NCBI GenBank assembly: GCA_948099385.1
Contig: CANUEZ040000168.1
Span: 6,239,001 to 6,303,000 of the forward strand
Reading direction: 5' to 3'
Length of the DNA: 64,000 nucleotides
Origin: Fasciola hepatica
Lineage: Eukaryota > Platyhelminthes > Trematoda > Plagiorchiida > Fasciolidae
Numbering within the stretch: position 1 is the first letter of the stretch; the number at the start of each line of letters is the position of its first letter. A model generated the notes under the pieces. That model was given only the letters and a program-made list of their open reading frames with translations. It searched no databases and was not told the DNA's origin. Positions 1 through 11,249 of this stretch are shown here, one piece after another. The position numbers and the translations under genes were made by a program.

Positions 1-1380
1 CGACTGTAAAAGAAGCGAAGTTTGGAGCGGCAAGTTCTAATATGCGGATTGGTCATGGGTGCGGGTGTGATTGGTGAATAATGGCATTGGGCATGAGGAG
101 GGAGAACAAGGAGGGATTTACCAAAACAACAGGCAGTGGGGCATAAGAATGCTATCAATGGGCATTCTGAGCAGAGGGTAGTACCAAGTGCACAGAAAAT
201 AGAAGCCAGCAATGACGGCAGGTGGAAAAAGCGATATTGGCGAGCGTCGGCAGAGAGGAGTGGGTAGGACGGTAGTGACTCAATGCAATGAAAGTTGGTG
301 TAGAGAGAGGCGATAGGAGAAAGGACAGAACGGGTAGGTGTGCATACCGTGGCAGGGCGACAAAAATGGGAAGTGGTAACAGATGATAGGTGAACAAACT
401 GTGGCGGAAAAATGGTGAGGAGCATGCAATTTTCAACCGACAGCATTGGATTCGGTAGTCCGAAAAAAGTTAGAGCGCGCCATCCGCAACCGATGTAAGT
501 GAGTGGGACTGGCCGTGCGCCGGGCACGCAGTCTGAAAAACACTTTGTGAAGTGAACACAGGAGGTGTGATCCACCAGTCTAATTGCACTCGCACATCGT
601 TGCACACGGCCTGCACACTCGATGTGCGCCGGCCACAGCGGTGAATCTGACAGCGCCCCGCACTGTTGGGAGTGACACGAGTGTTCATTGATAATTGAAC
701 AGGGGACTAAACCACCGCGATAAGGGTGCGTGATCCAGGAACAATTGGCCAAGGTGCGAGACCATGGACAGGAGAGCCGACAGAAACGTTGAGTGGTAGA
801 CGACCGTGTAGCAATATTATCCAGATGCACCTGCCAAGATGGTAAGTACGGTGCCCGAAGTGGTTGGCCGTCATTGAGGATCACTGGAAAGGGAGAAGGG
901 ATAGAGAAGCGCAGTCTGGGTGTGCCCCAGCTGAGAAGCAACGGATACTGAGAAGAAAAAAATATGATAGATAACGGATGAACGTAGGTGAGCAATAGGG
1001 TTGTCTTATGAAGGCAGGAGGTAAGTTCGCCATGGATCAGTGAAGGAAGTGGCCTTAGTTCGCGGCACTTGAGAGAGGGGGAGTGTCGGGCATGAGGTGT
1101 ACCTAGTGGCCTGTAGCGCAGAGGTAGTGGAGTTATAGTGTGAGGCCTCTTTCAGGAGCCAGGTCGGCGGAGATGAGCTCATTGGTGAGCAATACGGCAT
1201 TGGGAACTGTTAAGCATAAAACAAGTGCGCGCCTGAAAGCGAACACTGAGGAGGCACTGCGTAAGCTAAGGGGGAGCTTATATCAGATTTTGGAAAAGGC
1301 TGACAGAAAGAATCGGGACTTCAGACTGAGATTAGAATGAGGGACAAGGAGAGAGAAGACACGATGTCGGACTGGGTAGG
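1..1380 (-). other. 3' UTR of family A copy A1 (partial)
   Basis: This is non-coding DNA downstream of the ORF2 remnant. It aligns with the 3' UTRs of the family A copies at 6.7-8.7, 19.0-21.8, 25.05-27.56 and 50.6-53.5 kb. Landmarks are the hairpin at 916-930 (ctggg ... cccag), about 450 bases after the end of ORF2, and a GC-rich box at about 478-705. Small open frames here are pyrimidine-rich runs without protein character. Confidence 0.7.
478..705 (-). repeat. Family A 3' UTR GC-rich box, copy 1
   Basis: This GC-rich segment recurs at about 7765-7990, 19810-20040, 25690-25825 and 52580-52800, always about 200-350 bases beyond the hairpin of the 3' UTR. It stays easy to align among copies whose flanks have drifted strongly. 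Shared words include variants of tttggccggcgcac and ggtgctagtgggcgg. It may be a functional RNA segment or an old SINE-like passenger; the sequence does not decide. Confidence 0.6.
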
Positions 1381-2153
1381 ATCACGGCGCGGCGAATGAG
1401 GTGGGATAAGAGGTGTAGGCCTGGTTATGGATTAGCTTAAAGAGGAAAATCAGGTTGAGCCTCATGCGACGAATCCACAAAGGCTCAATTTTTAGGAGCT
1501 CACAGCGCTGGCGGTGTGTTAGGGCTGTGGATACGCCCAACAGTCTTTTGGTGAAAGTAAGCTGAAAGTTCTCAAGAGATACAATAGAGGAACGTGGCCA
1601 GAGGCCGGAGGTAATGGGACAATACTCTAGGAGCGGTCTCACGTGTGAGAGATACATGGAGAGGAGACTGGCCGGTATTAAGAAACACCGACTGATCAGG
1701 CCTAGGGTTTACTTAGCTTTAGTGATTTGGATCGATGCCTGTTCTGAGAAGTTAAAAGAACAGGAGTAGCGTACGCCAAGATCGGTAACCATAGGGTGTA
1801 TACGGATGGGCAGGCCGTCCAGACAAATTTGGCCGGGTGGTACAGTGCACTTGTGTGGTAGGAGGAAGCTTTTCTCCGCAGAGAAGTTCATAAACCACGG
1901 GAATCCCTATGTTTGGAGAACGAATAAGTCACGCGATATGTTGCACATAGTCACGGATAGGTCATTAGGGAGGAAGGAGTACACTATTTTTATATCGTCG
2001 GCAAAGAGGAAAGGAGTGCCGTGTCAAATAGAAGAAAAAATGTCATTGATATACGTCAGAAATGGTAATGTGCCTAGGACACTGCTTTGGATGACGCCGC
2101 TAGTAATTGGCTTGGCGGAAGATAAGTGGCCATCAACGAACACAGCTTGTGAT

Positions 2154-2172
2154 CTGAGAGAGAGAGAGAGAT
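2154..2172. repeat. (GA)n microsatellite
   Basis: Short run of GA dinucleotides inside the RT pseudogene, mirrored as (TC)n near 63885-63900 in the other arm. It disrupts the region between palm motifs A and B. Confidence 0.8.
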
Positions 2173-2861
2173 AAGAGGACAGCCAGGAAAGGAGAGAGTC
2201 AGTAATACCGAGAGATCGGATTTTGGCCAACGGATCCGTATGGGAACAAGGTCAAAAGCCTTAGACATACCGAGGTACAGGACGGTTACGGAGTTGCCGG
2301 CGTCGGCAGCGGACGATAGGACATTAAGAAAGTCAAGCTGCAAGAAGCGCATGAAGGGGAGTTCAAGAAACCATGCTGACCAGGGTTCGGCAGGTTGTCG
2401 GTTAAGAGGTGCTGGACAGTGTGCTTCTTGATAATTCTCTCCATGATTTTGCAGGCTACTGGGGTGTGATTAATCGGCCGATAGTTATCTGGGTCGTATA
2501 GTGCACCATTTTTGAAGCGCGGAATTAAAACAGAGAATTTCCGTTGAGGTGGGACGACACTGTGGAGCATGGAGGTGGTGTATATACCAAGCAACAATAA
2601 AGGGAGGTCAGAACCACCGAGACGGAGGAGGGCCGGTGGGAGATCATCTGGTCCCGGTTTCGGGGAAAGTTTATTGAAGGAAACTGATTTTTCAATTTCT
2701 AGATGGGTGAAGGGAATCGATGAAAGAGAGGCAGAGGTGCAGGGATGGTTTGTAGGAGGGGAAATACCAGGACAGTTTATAAGGGAAGAAGAGAAATGCT
2801 CATTGGAAGCCTCAAGAGTGGAAGCTGAGGCATAAGCGGTAGATGAGCCACAGATGAGGAT

Positions 2862-2910
2862 GATTTGAGTGATTGGTATGATTTGAGGTATGATTTGAGT
2901 GATTGGACCT
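2862..2910. repeat. Short minisatellite in the ORF2 linker
   Basis: Repeats of a word close to atgatttgagtgattggt, two full and one partial unit. The same array lies at about 63146-63194 in the other IR-A arm. It encodes a run of Asn-His-Ser type residues in one frame and is probably a slippage product. Confidence 0.65.
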
Positions 2911-5547
2911 TTCACTAAGCAGGTTAGACAGGTAGCCAGTTTTGTTTGGGTGTGCTAGGGCGATGGCCTCTTGCCTTCTCAGATGCGAATCGGCCATGCA
3001 ACGCAGCTTCAGTTGTAGCTGGTTTGTGCGCAGAAGACTTGTAAAGTCGTGTGATCTAGCAAAGGTAAGTTGCAGCTCACACAGCTTACGCTCTAAAAGT
3101 GATAGACGTGAGCTGCTGGACTTAGGGCGTGGATCGGCATATGGGTTGGCGGTACTTAGGCGGTGTAAGAGGTTGGAGTAGAGAGAGTTCACAACGGTGA
3201 GGGGATCGGAGGAAAGAAAAATATGTCCCAGTTAAGGGAGCGGATTACCATTGGCACTAGGAGCCAGCTACAGGAACGGTAGGAAGTCGGAACAGGGGGA
3301 GAGGATTGCATCGGATGAGAGCAGCTGAAGCAGCTGAACTTGCACTTGACAATACGGTTGTCACTACCCGGGAAGTGATCAGTAATCTGGGTGGTCATAT
3401 AAAGAACATCGATGGACAATACTAGGCCCATGATGTTGTTCCCCCTAGTAGGACAGGAGACATGTTGGGCCCATCCACCAAGACGGACACAGGAAAGGAA
3501 GGTGGAGAGGGAGGGAGGGCTAGAATAGGAGGACCAGCAAATTGGAGGAAGGTCAAAGTCACCCGCAATAATTTTTGCACTGGCAGGATAGTGAAGCGCA
3601 GCATTAAAGACATCCACGGCAGAGTCAATTTTGCAGGCTCCAGACCCGGAGGAACGTAGACGCAGCCAAGGAGGAGGTTCTGGCCGGAGGCGTGAATAGT
3701 TGGCCATAACGAATCCCCAATAACGAGAAGAGAGGGGCGGTCAATAACACTAGCGTGGATAGTGCATCTGACAAAGGCTAAACAGCACCCTCCATGCCTG
3801 GACTGGCGTGTTCGAGAAACATTGATACCCAGCTATGCGAACAAGGTCAAGCGAGGCATCATCTGACAGTCAGGATTCAGTTACTAGTATAATGTCAGCT
3901 TTTGAGGTAAATGCCAGAGATCGCAGGTGCAATATTTCTCTAATTGTTGATCGAGCGGTAATAAGAACTAGTAGGAATGAGTTCGGTGTCGGCGTGCGCA
4001 AAGCATGGATGCCAGGTGCAAGACTGTCGGAATCTCTGTGGCGATAGCATTTGGGTCTCATTGGGGATAGAGCGTCAGTAGAAGAGGAAGGGCGGGCAGT
4101 GTTGGGTGGGGGACGGAAAGTAGGAGAAGCGTTAGTGTGAGGCACTGCCGATCGCTGTGGGTGATCAAAACGGTGGGTGTGCAGCACACCGCCGATGTGG
4201 GCCGGAGGGGTGTCACGCGGTACAGGGGGAGGTGGCACGATATGGTAAAGTGAGAGGTTGAGAATATCCGTCGAAGCGGGGTGAACAGGAGGGAGAGCAT
4301 GGTCAAGGTACTAAAAGAAGTGACGTCGAGTGTGGAGCGATTAGTGGTATGGGTCTGTTAAAGTTTATCGACATGGTCCATAGGGCGATTAGCAATATGA
4401 CCACGGGTGCGGGGGGAACCGGTCGGGAATAAAACGAGATCTTGACTGCAGGTAACCTACCTGTTGGGCAGAGTCAGTATAAGGCCTGTAGAACGGCGTG
4501 GAGGTGAGGGTATGTGGGAGGGTAACTGGGAAGTAGTGTGGGGTGGGAGGCGGGAAGGGAGTGGCGAAATTTGGAAAGGTTTGGGGGCTCGTGAGGGTCA
4601 AGGGAGCCGGTAAGTGGGGAGGTGGGGCGACGAGGTACGAACCTGGAGTATCTGCTAGGGTACGTGCGTAGTACTTCAGGTTTAGATGAGGGTTGGTGGA
4701 GGGGAGCAGAGGGGAACAGCGGAAGCATGCTGGGGTTATAGTATGGAGGGTTGGTGTCTGGGGGGCAGGGAGAGATATAAGGTAGCAACGGAGATGGAGG
4801 ATTGGTGTGACCCATTCGATCTGAAAGAGGGAGAGACAATGGAAGGTAGTGCGATGCAATGGAAGAGTGAGTGGCACTGTCAAGGCCCTGAAGTTCACTC
4901 CTACTTAGAGGGACAATGGAGTTAGACGAATCTGGAGGGTGGCCCAACTGGTTTCCACCTGGAGGGTCCGAGAGTACGGTATAGGCAGATGCCGGTTGAC
5001 AGTAGGGACTAATGGGGGGTGATTAGTTAAACAAGTGCGGACCTGGTAGGAGTACCAGGTAGGCTCATGGGAGGATTGGAGCGGCACTTATGAGAATAAC
5101 ATCGAAGTGTCGCGGCTGGGCTAGCAGCTGGTGGGCAGTTGGTGGAGTCGTTAGAGAGAGAGCGGTGGTTGACAACACTTGTCAACGGCTCAGAGGACGG
5201 ATTGGAAGTAGTACGGCGAGGGCTGATGGTTGTTTTAGGGTCTTGTCTTGGCTCTGAGACTATGATGGGGGAGCGCGGCTTTAATAGTGAGGTGGAGTGC
5301 CGCTTGGGTCTTGTGGTCGGAGAGCGAGAGCTACTGGAAGTAGAGGCCACTGGGGGAGATGGTAGAAAGGGGCGTTTGTGTGGAAGCGGAACCGGGGGTG
5401 GGGAGTTTGACATATCTGGGTCGACAGTTTGCAGGTGGGCAAGGTGAGGCGCTGGGCTCGCCTTTGACTTCTTGACAGATGGGTATTTGGTAACCTTCAT
5501 GTAAGCTATAGTGGGGTCAGCCTGCATGGGCAAGGCGGAGTTGCTTC

Positions 5548-6160
5548 TCAGCGAGCGAAGTATTTCCCGTTGGAGGGGTTTTTTACAGGGAATATCTTGA
5601 TGTCCTTATACGGCGAAATGGCAGCAATTGTCAACTTGTTGCTAATGAACACTGTAGCCGTTAGGTCGTCCATGAATTGGAATACCAGGGGGCAACTACG
5701 TGGCTGGGACATTTTACGTGGCCTCCTGCAATGGCATCTATAGTGAGCCATATTGCACGAACTTGGTATGTTGTGTTTTGCTAACGAAAGTGGAAGGCGG
5801 TCTGGAACATCAAAAACCGCTGCGTTCTTGGAGTTGGTTTTGCGGTGGTATATTTCAGCAGACACAGAGTCGAGGAGGTGTCCCACCAAAACCAAATTCT
5901 TGGGCGAAGTAGCGGCTGCAGGATCAAGGAAATTAGCCAGGGGTGAAACCTTTGAAAGGATTTCATCAATCAGCTCAACCTCGTTTCCAAGTTTGACGAA
6001 ACTCTGCTTAAGGCTATTAGGACTATTAGGAGCTTCACCGTCGACGTTAACGAGGGCGACAGAGCACGGCCTGGTTTTTAGGAGGGGTTAGGTGTGTTTG
6101 GATTTTGCCAGCTTTAGCGATACGGATTTTCCGAACACTGGTTGGGGACCGGGATGGCAT
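5548..6160 (-). pseudogene. Family A ORF1, broken, copy A1
   Basis: ORF1 proteins of CR1-type elements bind element RNA. The start ATG is at 6160-6158 (reading MPSRSPTSVRKIRI), followed by a short basic stretch. A one-base insertion in the A run (ggcaaaatcc) then shifts the frame relative to copy A5. Downstream the frame resumes with VLVGHLLDSVSAEIYHRK and ends KIFPVKNPSNGKYFAR at 5548, just upstream of the ORF2 leader. A coiled-coil-like stretch (SLKQSFVKLGNEVELIDEIL) lies between. I recognise it by position, the basic N-terminus and the coiled coil rather than by a catalytic motif. Confidence 0.6.
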
Positions 6161-6683
6161 GATAAGTAGGAGTATATGACGGAAATAAAGAGGTAGCAGG
6201 AATTCGGTCAACTAGAAAGAGACAAGCCAGAGGTCTGAGCAGACCAGGAGTGTGCCTGGGTGATATGTGCGCAAAGGTCTAGGTGAGACCTATGCAACAA
6301 TGTGGTACGGGGAGCGAGAAATATGACCTACTATATATAATTAGGATTAGGAAACTTGGGACGATGGGGAATAGTGAGATAGGAGACCTTTTGCTGTGTG
6401 GTGTGCACAGGTGCAACCCCACAGGATACGGTAGGTACTCAACTGTTGCTTGGATCAAAACAGCAGGTTTTGCGGGCAGCTATATTGTAGATGTGGGGTC
6501 GATGGACCGGGTGGAACGGGAGTGCACTCTTATGGCAGAAAAAACAAATAAATGTGGGCAGAGCGAGACAGAAACTTCAGGAGGTGCACCGGTGGATGCG
6601 TGGCGAGAAAAAGATAGGAGTCGGGTTATAGCGGGGGGATGTAAAAAGGCTAGATGGATCTTATTGTGGCGAGAACCAGTGAT

Positions 6684-8749
6684 ATTTGCTAGGTCAGCCA
6701 TGTGGAATGTTAATTAATGGAATTGGAGGAGGAGCCAATAACAGGGAAGGGATAGAACACGGAAATAGCAGTGCTTGGAAGAGATAGCTGGGGTAAGGTC
6801 AAATTGTACTCAACTAACTTGGATAAACCCCGATAAGTTTCTTTATGACAGGTGAACGTGGGGATCAAAAGCAAAAGAGATCCAACTTTGGGAGCACGGA
6901 AGTGATGGTTGTGAGCAGAACTTGATAAGGGTCGACGAACACAGGTATCGGTGAATCTAACAGTCTGGTTGTTGCAAGTGTGAAAAGCAGTGACGGTCGA
7001 ACATGGGTGAAGCGTTGGTAAATGAACGTACATTTTGCAGCAAGAAGATGGCCATGAAAATTGCTGGAGAACGCAGAGCAAATGAAAGCACAGGGTGGTT
7101 CAGGAAGTGTAGAAGATCAATGGGGAAGGGTATCTTGGAGGTTGGAAGAACTGTGGTGCAAAGATGCAGCAGTCGTAACGGCAAATAACATAGGAGGGAA
7201 ACAAGAAAGTGGATGATCAGAAAGATCGGGTAGTGGCAGATCGTATGAATTGAAGCCGTAGGTGAGAATGATGACGTTACGGTGGCTTAACGCTAGGTGG
7301 AAAGCGGAAAAGCAGCGCAGCCTGAAAGGCACACCGAGGATGCCTGTGGCGAGCAATGTACGAAGCAGATGAGAGTGTTGACTCAAGAAAACCAGGTAAG
7401 AGATGATCAATCAGATCGTTTTAATACAGATGACACAAGATGGAGACCGAGGAGAAGAAAAGAACCCGGACGGGAAAGCCTGTGATGAAACAAAAATGCA
7501 CGAGGAATAGTTGTGCGCCGGAGTTGGGAGAATGGCACTGGGGAGATGCGTGCTTGCAGGCCATTACAAAAATTGATGGTGAAAAACGATGGGAACAAAA
7601 TCAGAATAAATAGGCGTGTACACAGAGGTAGAAAGACACGAAAGGGAAGTGATAAGAGTGCTGACAAGAACGGTAGATGGGCGAATCGCGGCGGAATAAT
7701 GGTAGGAGCATGCAGTCCGCAACGGACGGTGGAGAGTGCGGTAGGGTGAGGAGAGTTGTGGCGCTCAATCCGCAGCCGGTGCTAGTGGGCGGAGTCGAGC
7801 GTGCGCTGGACACCCAACCTGAAAAACACTTCGTGAAACGAACGCAGGAGGTGTGATCCACCAGCCTAGCTGCGCCCGCACATCGGTGCAGACGGCCTGC
7901 ACGCCCGGGGTGCGCCGGCCAAAGCGGGGGATCTGGCAGCACCCCGCACTGTTGGGACTGGCATGAGTGTCCACTGATGGTTTTACAGAAGGATGAGCGA
8001 CGACGATAGGGTTATATGTTCCAGGACCAGTTAGACAGGTTTTGGGAACTTGGACAACAGTGCCAACGGGAACAGCGAGTGGTAGACGGCTATACAACAT
8101 TATTATCCGGGTGCACTAGCCAGGAAAGTGATCAGTATAGTGCCCGAGTTGGTTGATCAGCATTGAGGATCACTGGAAAGGCAAATGAGATAGAGAAACG
8201 CAGTCTGGGCATAGCCCAGCTGAAGATCAACAGTTAACGGTAGGAGGAACAAACGTGATGCACGAGCTCATCGACGCAGCGGATTCCTAAGACAAGTTGA
8301 AGCCACAGAAAGCGAGACTAGAAAAGGAAACGCAAAATTGGGAGCTACAAAAATGGGGTGGTTAGTATTCGACCTTGAGCAGTCCTTCAGCAAAAGAAAT
8401 GACTGAGTTCTGCATGAAATTACGGAGATAACTTAGCTGGGGATAGGATGGGGGCGGAGTTGGTGACGTCTTAACTGTATGTTGGGTTCGGTTAGTGGGC
8501 CACGCTAAATGAGAGAAATGAGACCAGATTTTCCAGTTCAAAAGCGCATAGGTGGTGATGGAAGTGTATGTGGTGGGACGTGGTGTGGAAAAGAGGCAAC
8601 CTAAGTAAAATGATATATAAGTATACGTGTACATATACACATGTACATATATATGTGCACACGTAATTGAAGATATACATATATATAATTCATGTGTCAT
8701 TATGTCTATATAATTATGTGTATGTGTGGCTGACCCGGAGGTAGTTACT
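6684..8749 (-). mobile_element. Family A fragment, 3' UTR only (copy A2)
   Basis: Minus-strand 3' UTR of family A, recognised by its hairpin at 8205-8219, GC-rich box at about 7765-7990 and the alignment to 50.6-53.5 kb. At 8749 it meets a family B 5' segment through a TA-rich microsatellite. At about 6720 it stops where other copies have a TA microsatellite and meets the 5' end of copy A1. No protein-coding signal is present. Confidence 0.75.
8205..8219 (-). other. Conserved hairpin in family A 3' UTR
   Basis: Inverted repeat ctgggcatagcccag gives a 6-bp stem with a 3-base loop. Equivalents are at 916-930, 19579-19593, 25478-25492 and 53019-53033. In the 25478 copy the sixth pair is A-T instead of C-G, so stem pairing is kept by a double change. 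The role is unknown. Confidence 0.55.
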
Positions 8750-9437
8750 GAGTTCACTTCAAGTCCTCAAGAGTGAACTGAACTGAGGCCGCGAAGTAAA
8801 GTTTAGCGACCTAACAAGACCGTGGTCAATTCCTTGGAGCTAAGCCGAACTCTGTGGAATGGTTTGGTATGACCGAGCATGCTCTTTTGAAGAGAGTTAT
8901 AGGCCGGGTCGCTGGTCAGCCAACCCGGGAGAAAACCAGGGCCCCAGACCTGTATTGGCGGAGTTTGAAAACCCACCCTTCCGAGACAGGTTCTTAGCAG
9001 CAGCAGACCAAATCGTTAGACGCACAAATGGAGTAATGTGTGTGGGACCGATCACTGGGGGAAAGGCCGCGGAAGAGCTTCTGGTGGGAATGTCATTTAC
9101 AAAGGAACCACATCTACCCTCTTGGTGAGAGTAAGACCGGTGATACTATCTCGTGATCTGCCCCAAACAGTATCCCTAGTGACTGGCACTTCTATGGTGG
9201 GACAGAAGTACCGCAGTGGGGACAGCGGGACAAGCATCAGTTCTGCTTCCCTCCCATAACACCCCAATCCATTGGAGAAAATTGGAGGACCCATCGGGCA
9301 ATGTGTCCAGGAGCCAGCGGGAGAGAGAGATTAGTGATGTCTGACGGGTGGGCGAAACAGTACCTCACAGGTTGGATTTCGAAGTAGTGTACACAGAAGC
9401 CTGCAGAATAGTAAACAAGAGGAAGAAACTGGAGTTT
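8750..9437 (+). pseudogene. Family B 5' segment in unit 1: ORF1 remnant and start of ORF2
   Basis: The segment opens with a hairpin (8751-8758 pairs with 8772-8779). An 89-codon frame from 8859 reads RPVLAEFENPPFRDRFLAAA, a pattern of ORF1 proteins in CR1-type elements (RNA-binding domain). The frame shifts near 9050 into GRASGGNVIYKGT and continues to 9259. After about 100 bases, VVYTEACRIVNKRKKLEF (about 9380-9437) is the start of an ORF2 endonuclease, which is cut at the unit end. The uncut version is at 15656-19048 on the minus strand, so this is a 5' fragment of that element. It makes no complete protein. Confidence 0.7.
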
Positions 9438-9655
9438 TCCAGTTCAAAAGCGCATAGGTGGTGATGGAAGTGTATGTGGTGGGACGTGGTGTGGAAAAGA
9501 GGCAACCTAAGTAAAATGATATATAAGTATACGTGTACATATACACATGTACATATATATGTGCACACGTAATTGAAGATATACATATATATAATTCATG
9601 TGTCATTATGTCTATATAATTATGTGTATGTGTGGCTGACCCGGAGGTAGTTACT

Positions 9656-10343
9656 GAGTTCACTTCAAGTCCTCAAGAGTGAACTGAACTGAGGCCGCGA
9701 AGTAAAGTTTAGCGACCTAACAAGACCGTGGTCAATTCCTTGGAGCTAAGCCGAACTCTGTGGAATGGTTTGGTATGACCGAGCATGCTCTTTTGAAGAG
9801 AGTTATAGGCCGGGTCGCTGGTCAGCCAACCCGGGAGAAAACCAGGGCCCCAGACCTGTATTGGCGGAGTTTGAAAACCCACCCTTCCGAGACAGGTTCT
9901 TAGCAGCAGCAGACCAAATCGTTAGACGCACAAATGGAGTAATGTGTGTGGGACCGATCACTGGGGGAAAGGCCGCGGAAGAGCTTCTGGTGGGAATGTC
10001 ATTTACAAAGGAACCACATCTACCCTCTTGGTGAGAGTAAGACCGGTGATACTATCTCGTGATCTGCCCCAAACAGTATCCCTAGTGACTGGCACTTCTA
10101 TGGTGGGACAGAAGTACCGCAGTGGGGACAGCGGGACAAGCATCAGTTCTGCTTCCCTCCCATAACACCCCAATCCATTGGAGAAAATTGGAGGACCCAT
10201 CGGGCAATGTGTCCAGGAGCCAGCGGGAGAGAGAGATTAGTGATGTCTGACGGGTGGGCGAAACAGTACCTCACAGGTTGGATTTCGAAGTAGTGTACAC
10301 AGAAGCCTGCAGAATAGTAAACAAGAGGAAGAAACTGGAGTTT
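9656..10343 (+). pseudogene. Family B 5' segment in unit 2
   Basis: Second copy of the ORF1 remnant (frame from 9765) and truncated ORF2 start, with the same frameshift and the same truncation point as unit 1. The shared damage shows that it arose by duplication of the unit, not by a new insertion. Confidence 0.7.
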
Positions 10344-10561
10344 TCCAGTTCAAAAGCGCATAGGTGGTGATGGAAGTGTATGTGGTGGGACGTGGTGTGG
10401 AAAAGAGGCAACCTAAGTAAAATGATATATAAGTATACGTGTACATATACACATGTACATATATATGTGCACACGTAATTGAAGATATACATATATATAA
10501 TTCATGTGTCATTATGTCTATATAATTATGTGTATGTGTGGCTGACCCGGAGGTAGTTACT

Positions 10562-11249
10562 GAGTTCACTTCAAGTCCTCAAGAGTGAACTGAACTGAGG
10601 CCGCGAAGTAAAGTTTAGCGACCTAACAAGACCGTGGTCAATTCCTTGGAGCTAAGCCGAACTCTGTGGAATGGTTTGGTATGACCGAGCATGCTCTTTT
10701 GAAGAGAGTTATAGGCCGGGTCGCTGGTCAGCCAACCCGGGAGAAAACCAGGGCCCCAGACCTGTATTGGCGGAGTTTGAAAACCCACCCTTCCGAGACA
10801 GGTTCTTAGCAGCAGCAGACCAAATCGTTAGACGCACAAATGGAGTAATGTGTGTGGGACCGATCACTGGGGGAAAGGCCGCGGAAGAGCTTCTGGTGGG
10901 AATGTCATTTACAAAGGAACCACATCTACCCTCTTGGTGAGAGTAAGACCGGTGATACTATCTCGTGATCTGCCCCAAACAGTATCCCTAGTGACTGGCA
11001 CTTCTATGGTGGGACAGAAGTACCGCAGTGGGGACAGCGGGACAAGCATCAGTTCTGCTTCCCTCCCATAACACCCCAATCCATTGGAGAAAATTGGAGG
11101 ACCCATCGGGCAATGTGTCCAGGAGCCAGCGGGAGAGAGAGATTAGTGATGTCTGACGGGTGGGCGAAACAGTACCTCACAGGTTGGATTTCGAAGTAGT
11201 GTACACAGAAGCCTGCAGAATAGTAAACAAGAGGAAGAAACTGGAGTTT
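10562..11249 (+). pseudogene. Family B 5' segment in unit 3
   Basis: Third copy of the ORF1 remnant (frame from 10671) and truncated ORF2 start. Downstream the array passes into a partial fourth unit and then into a family A copy of another subtype (gagagatatcgagg in place of the array's TA-rich tract). Confidence 0.7.

Larger units (their letters stand above)
1382..5533 (-). pseudogene. Family A ORF2 (endonuclease-reverse transcriptase), broken, copy A1
   Basis: ORF2 of non-LTR elements nicks the target and copies the element RNA into it. The minus strand shows a Ser/Pro-rich leader (5533-4389), the start of the endonuclease (DIILVTES then an in-frame TGA at 3872-3870 where a Trp codon is expected), the middle of the endonuclease (AGDFDLPPICW, within 3707-3189), a charged linker (3192-2812), RT fingers (GPDDLPPALLRLGG and NYRPINHTP, 2915-2286), palm motif A (YLGMSKAFD, where the catalytic Asp is Gly), motif B (SGVIQSSVLG), motif C FADDI at 2005-1991, and thumb and C-terminal region to 1382 (RRMRLNLIFLFKLIH). 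Frames change several times. The closest relative in the window is the intact frame at 22573-25053. The protein cannot be functional. Confidence 0.85.
1..6683 (-). mobile_element. Family A CR1-type non-LTR retrotransposon, copy A1 (defective, near full length)
   Basis: Read on the minus strand this holds, in order, a 5' leader (6683-6161), ORF1, a proline-rich ORF2 leader, an apurinic-type endonuclease, a reverse transcriptase, the CR1-type C-terminal region and a long 3' UTR that runs off the left edge of the window. The order and the RT motifs place it in the CR1/Jockey group. Homology to copy A5 at the other end of the window starts at the same point, about 6683, which may be the true 5' end of the family. 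All reading frames are broken, and the breaks are largely shared with A5. Confidence 0.85.
2055..6683. repeat. Inverted repeat IR-A, left arm
   Basis: The reverse complement of this stretch matches 58990-64000. Paired coordinates sum to 66055 from 2055 to about 5178, and to 65673 beyond it, because the right arm carries a 382-base insertion there. Only scattered substitutions and a few one-base indels separate the arms. The repeat continues past the right edge of the window, so its true length is unknown. Confidence 0.9.
6746..9437. repeat. Inverted repeat IR-B, left arm
   Basis: The reverse complement matches 18361-21052, with paired coordinates summing to 27798 throughout, so there is no net indel. 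I noticed one base difference (9066 versus 18732). The arm spans a junction between a family A 3' UTR and a family B 5' segment at about 8749, so two independent insertions cannot explain the match; it is a duplicated block. Arms are 2,692 bases, separated by about 8.9 kb. Confidence 0.92.

Noticed and set aside
155..436. Pyrimidine-rich frames in the family A 3' UTRs (also at 7117-7410, 20388-20681, 50871-51302) as small proteins.
   Set aside because: They are low-complexity Ser/Pro/Leu runs, not kept in frame between diverged copies, and lie downstream of ORF2.
8362..8757. A 131-codon minus-strand frame repeated at 19041-19436, and shorter versions in each 906-bp unit, as a conserved gene.
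   Set aside because: It is identical only because the DNA is duplicated. It translates a TA-rich microsatellite and changes its end according to the junction. It has no domain.
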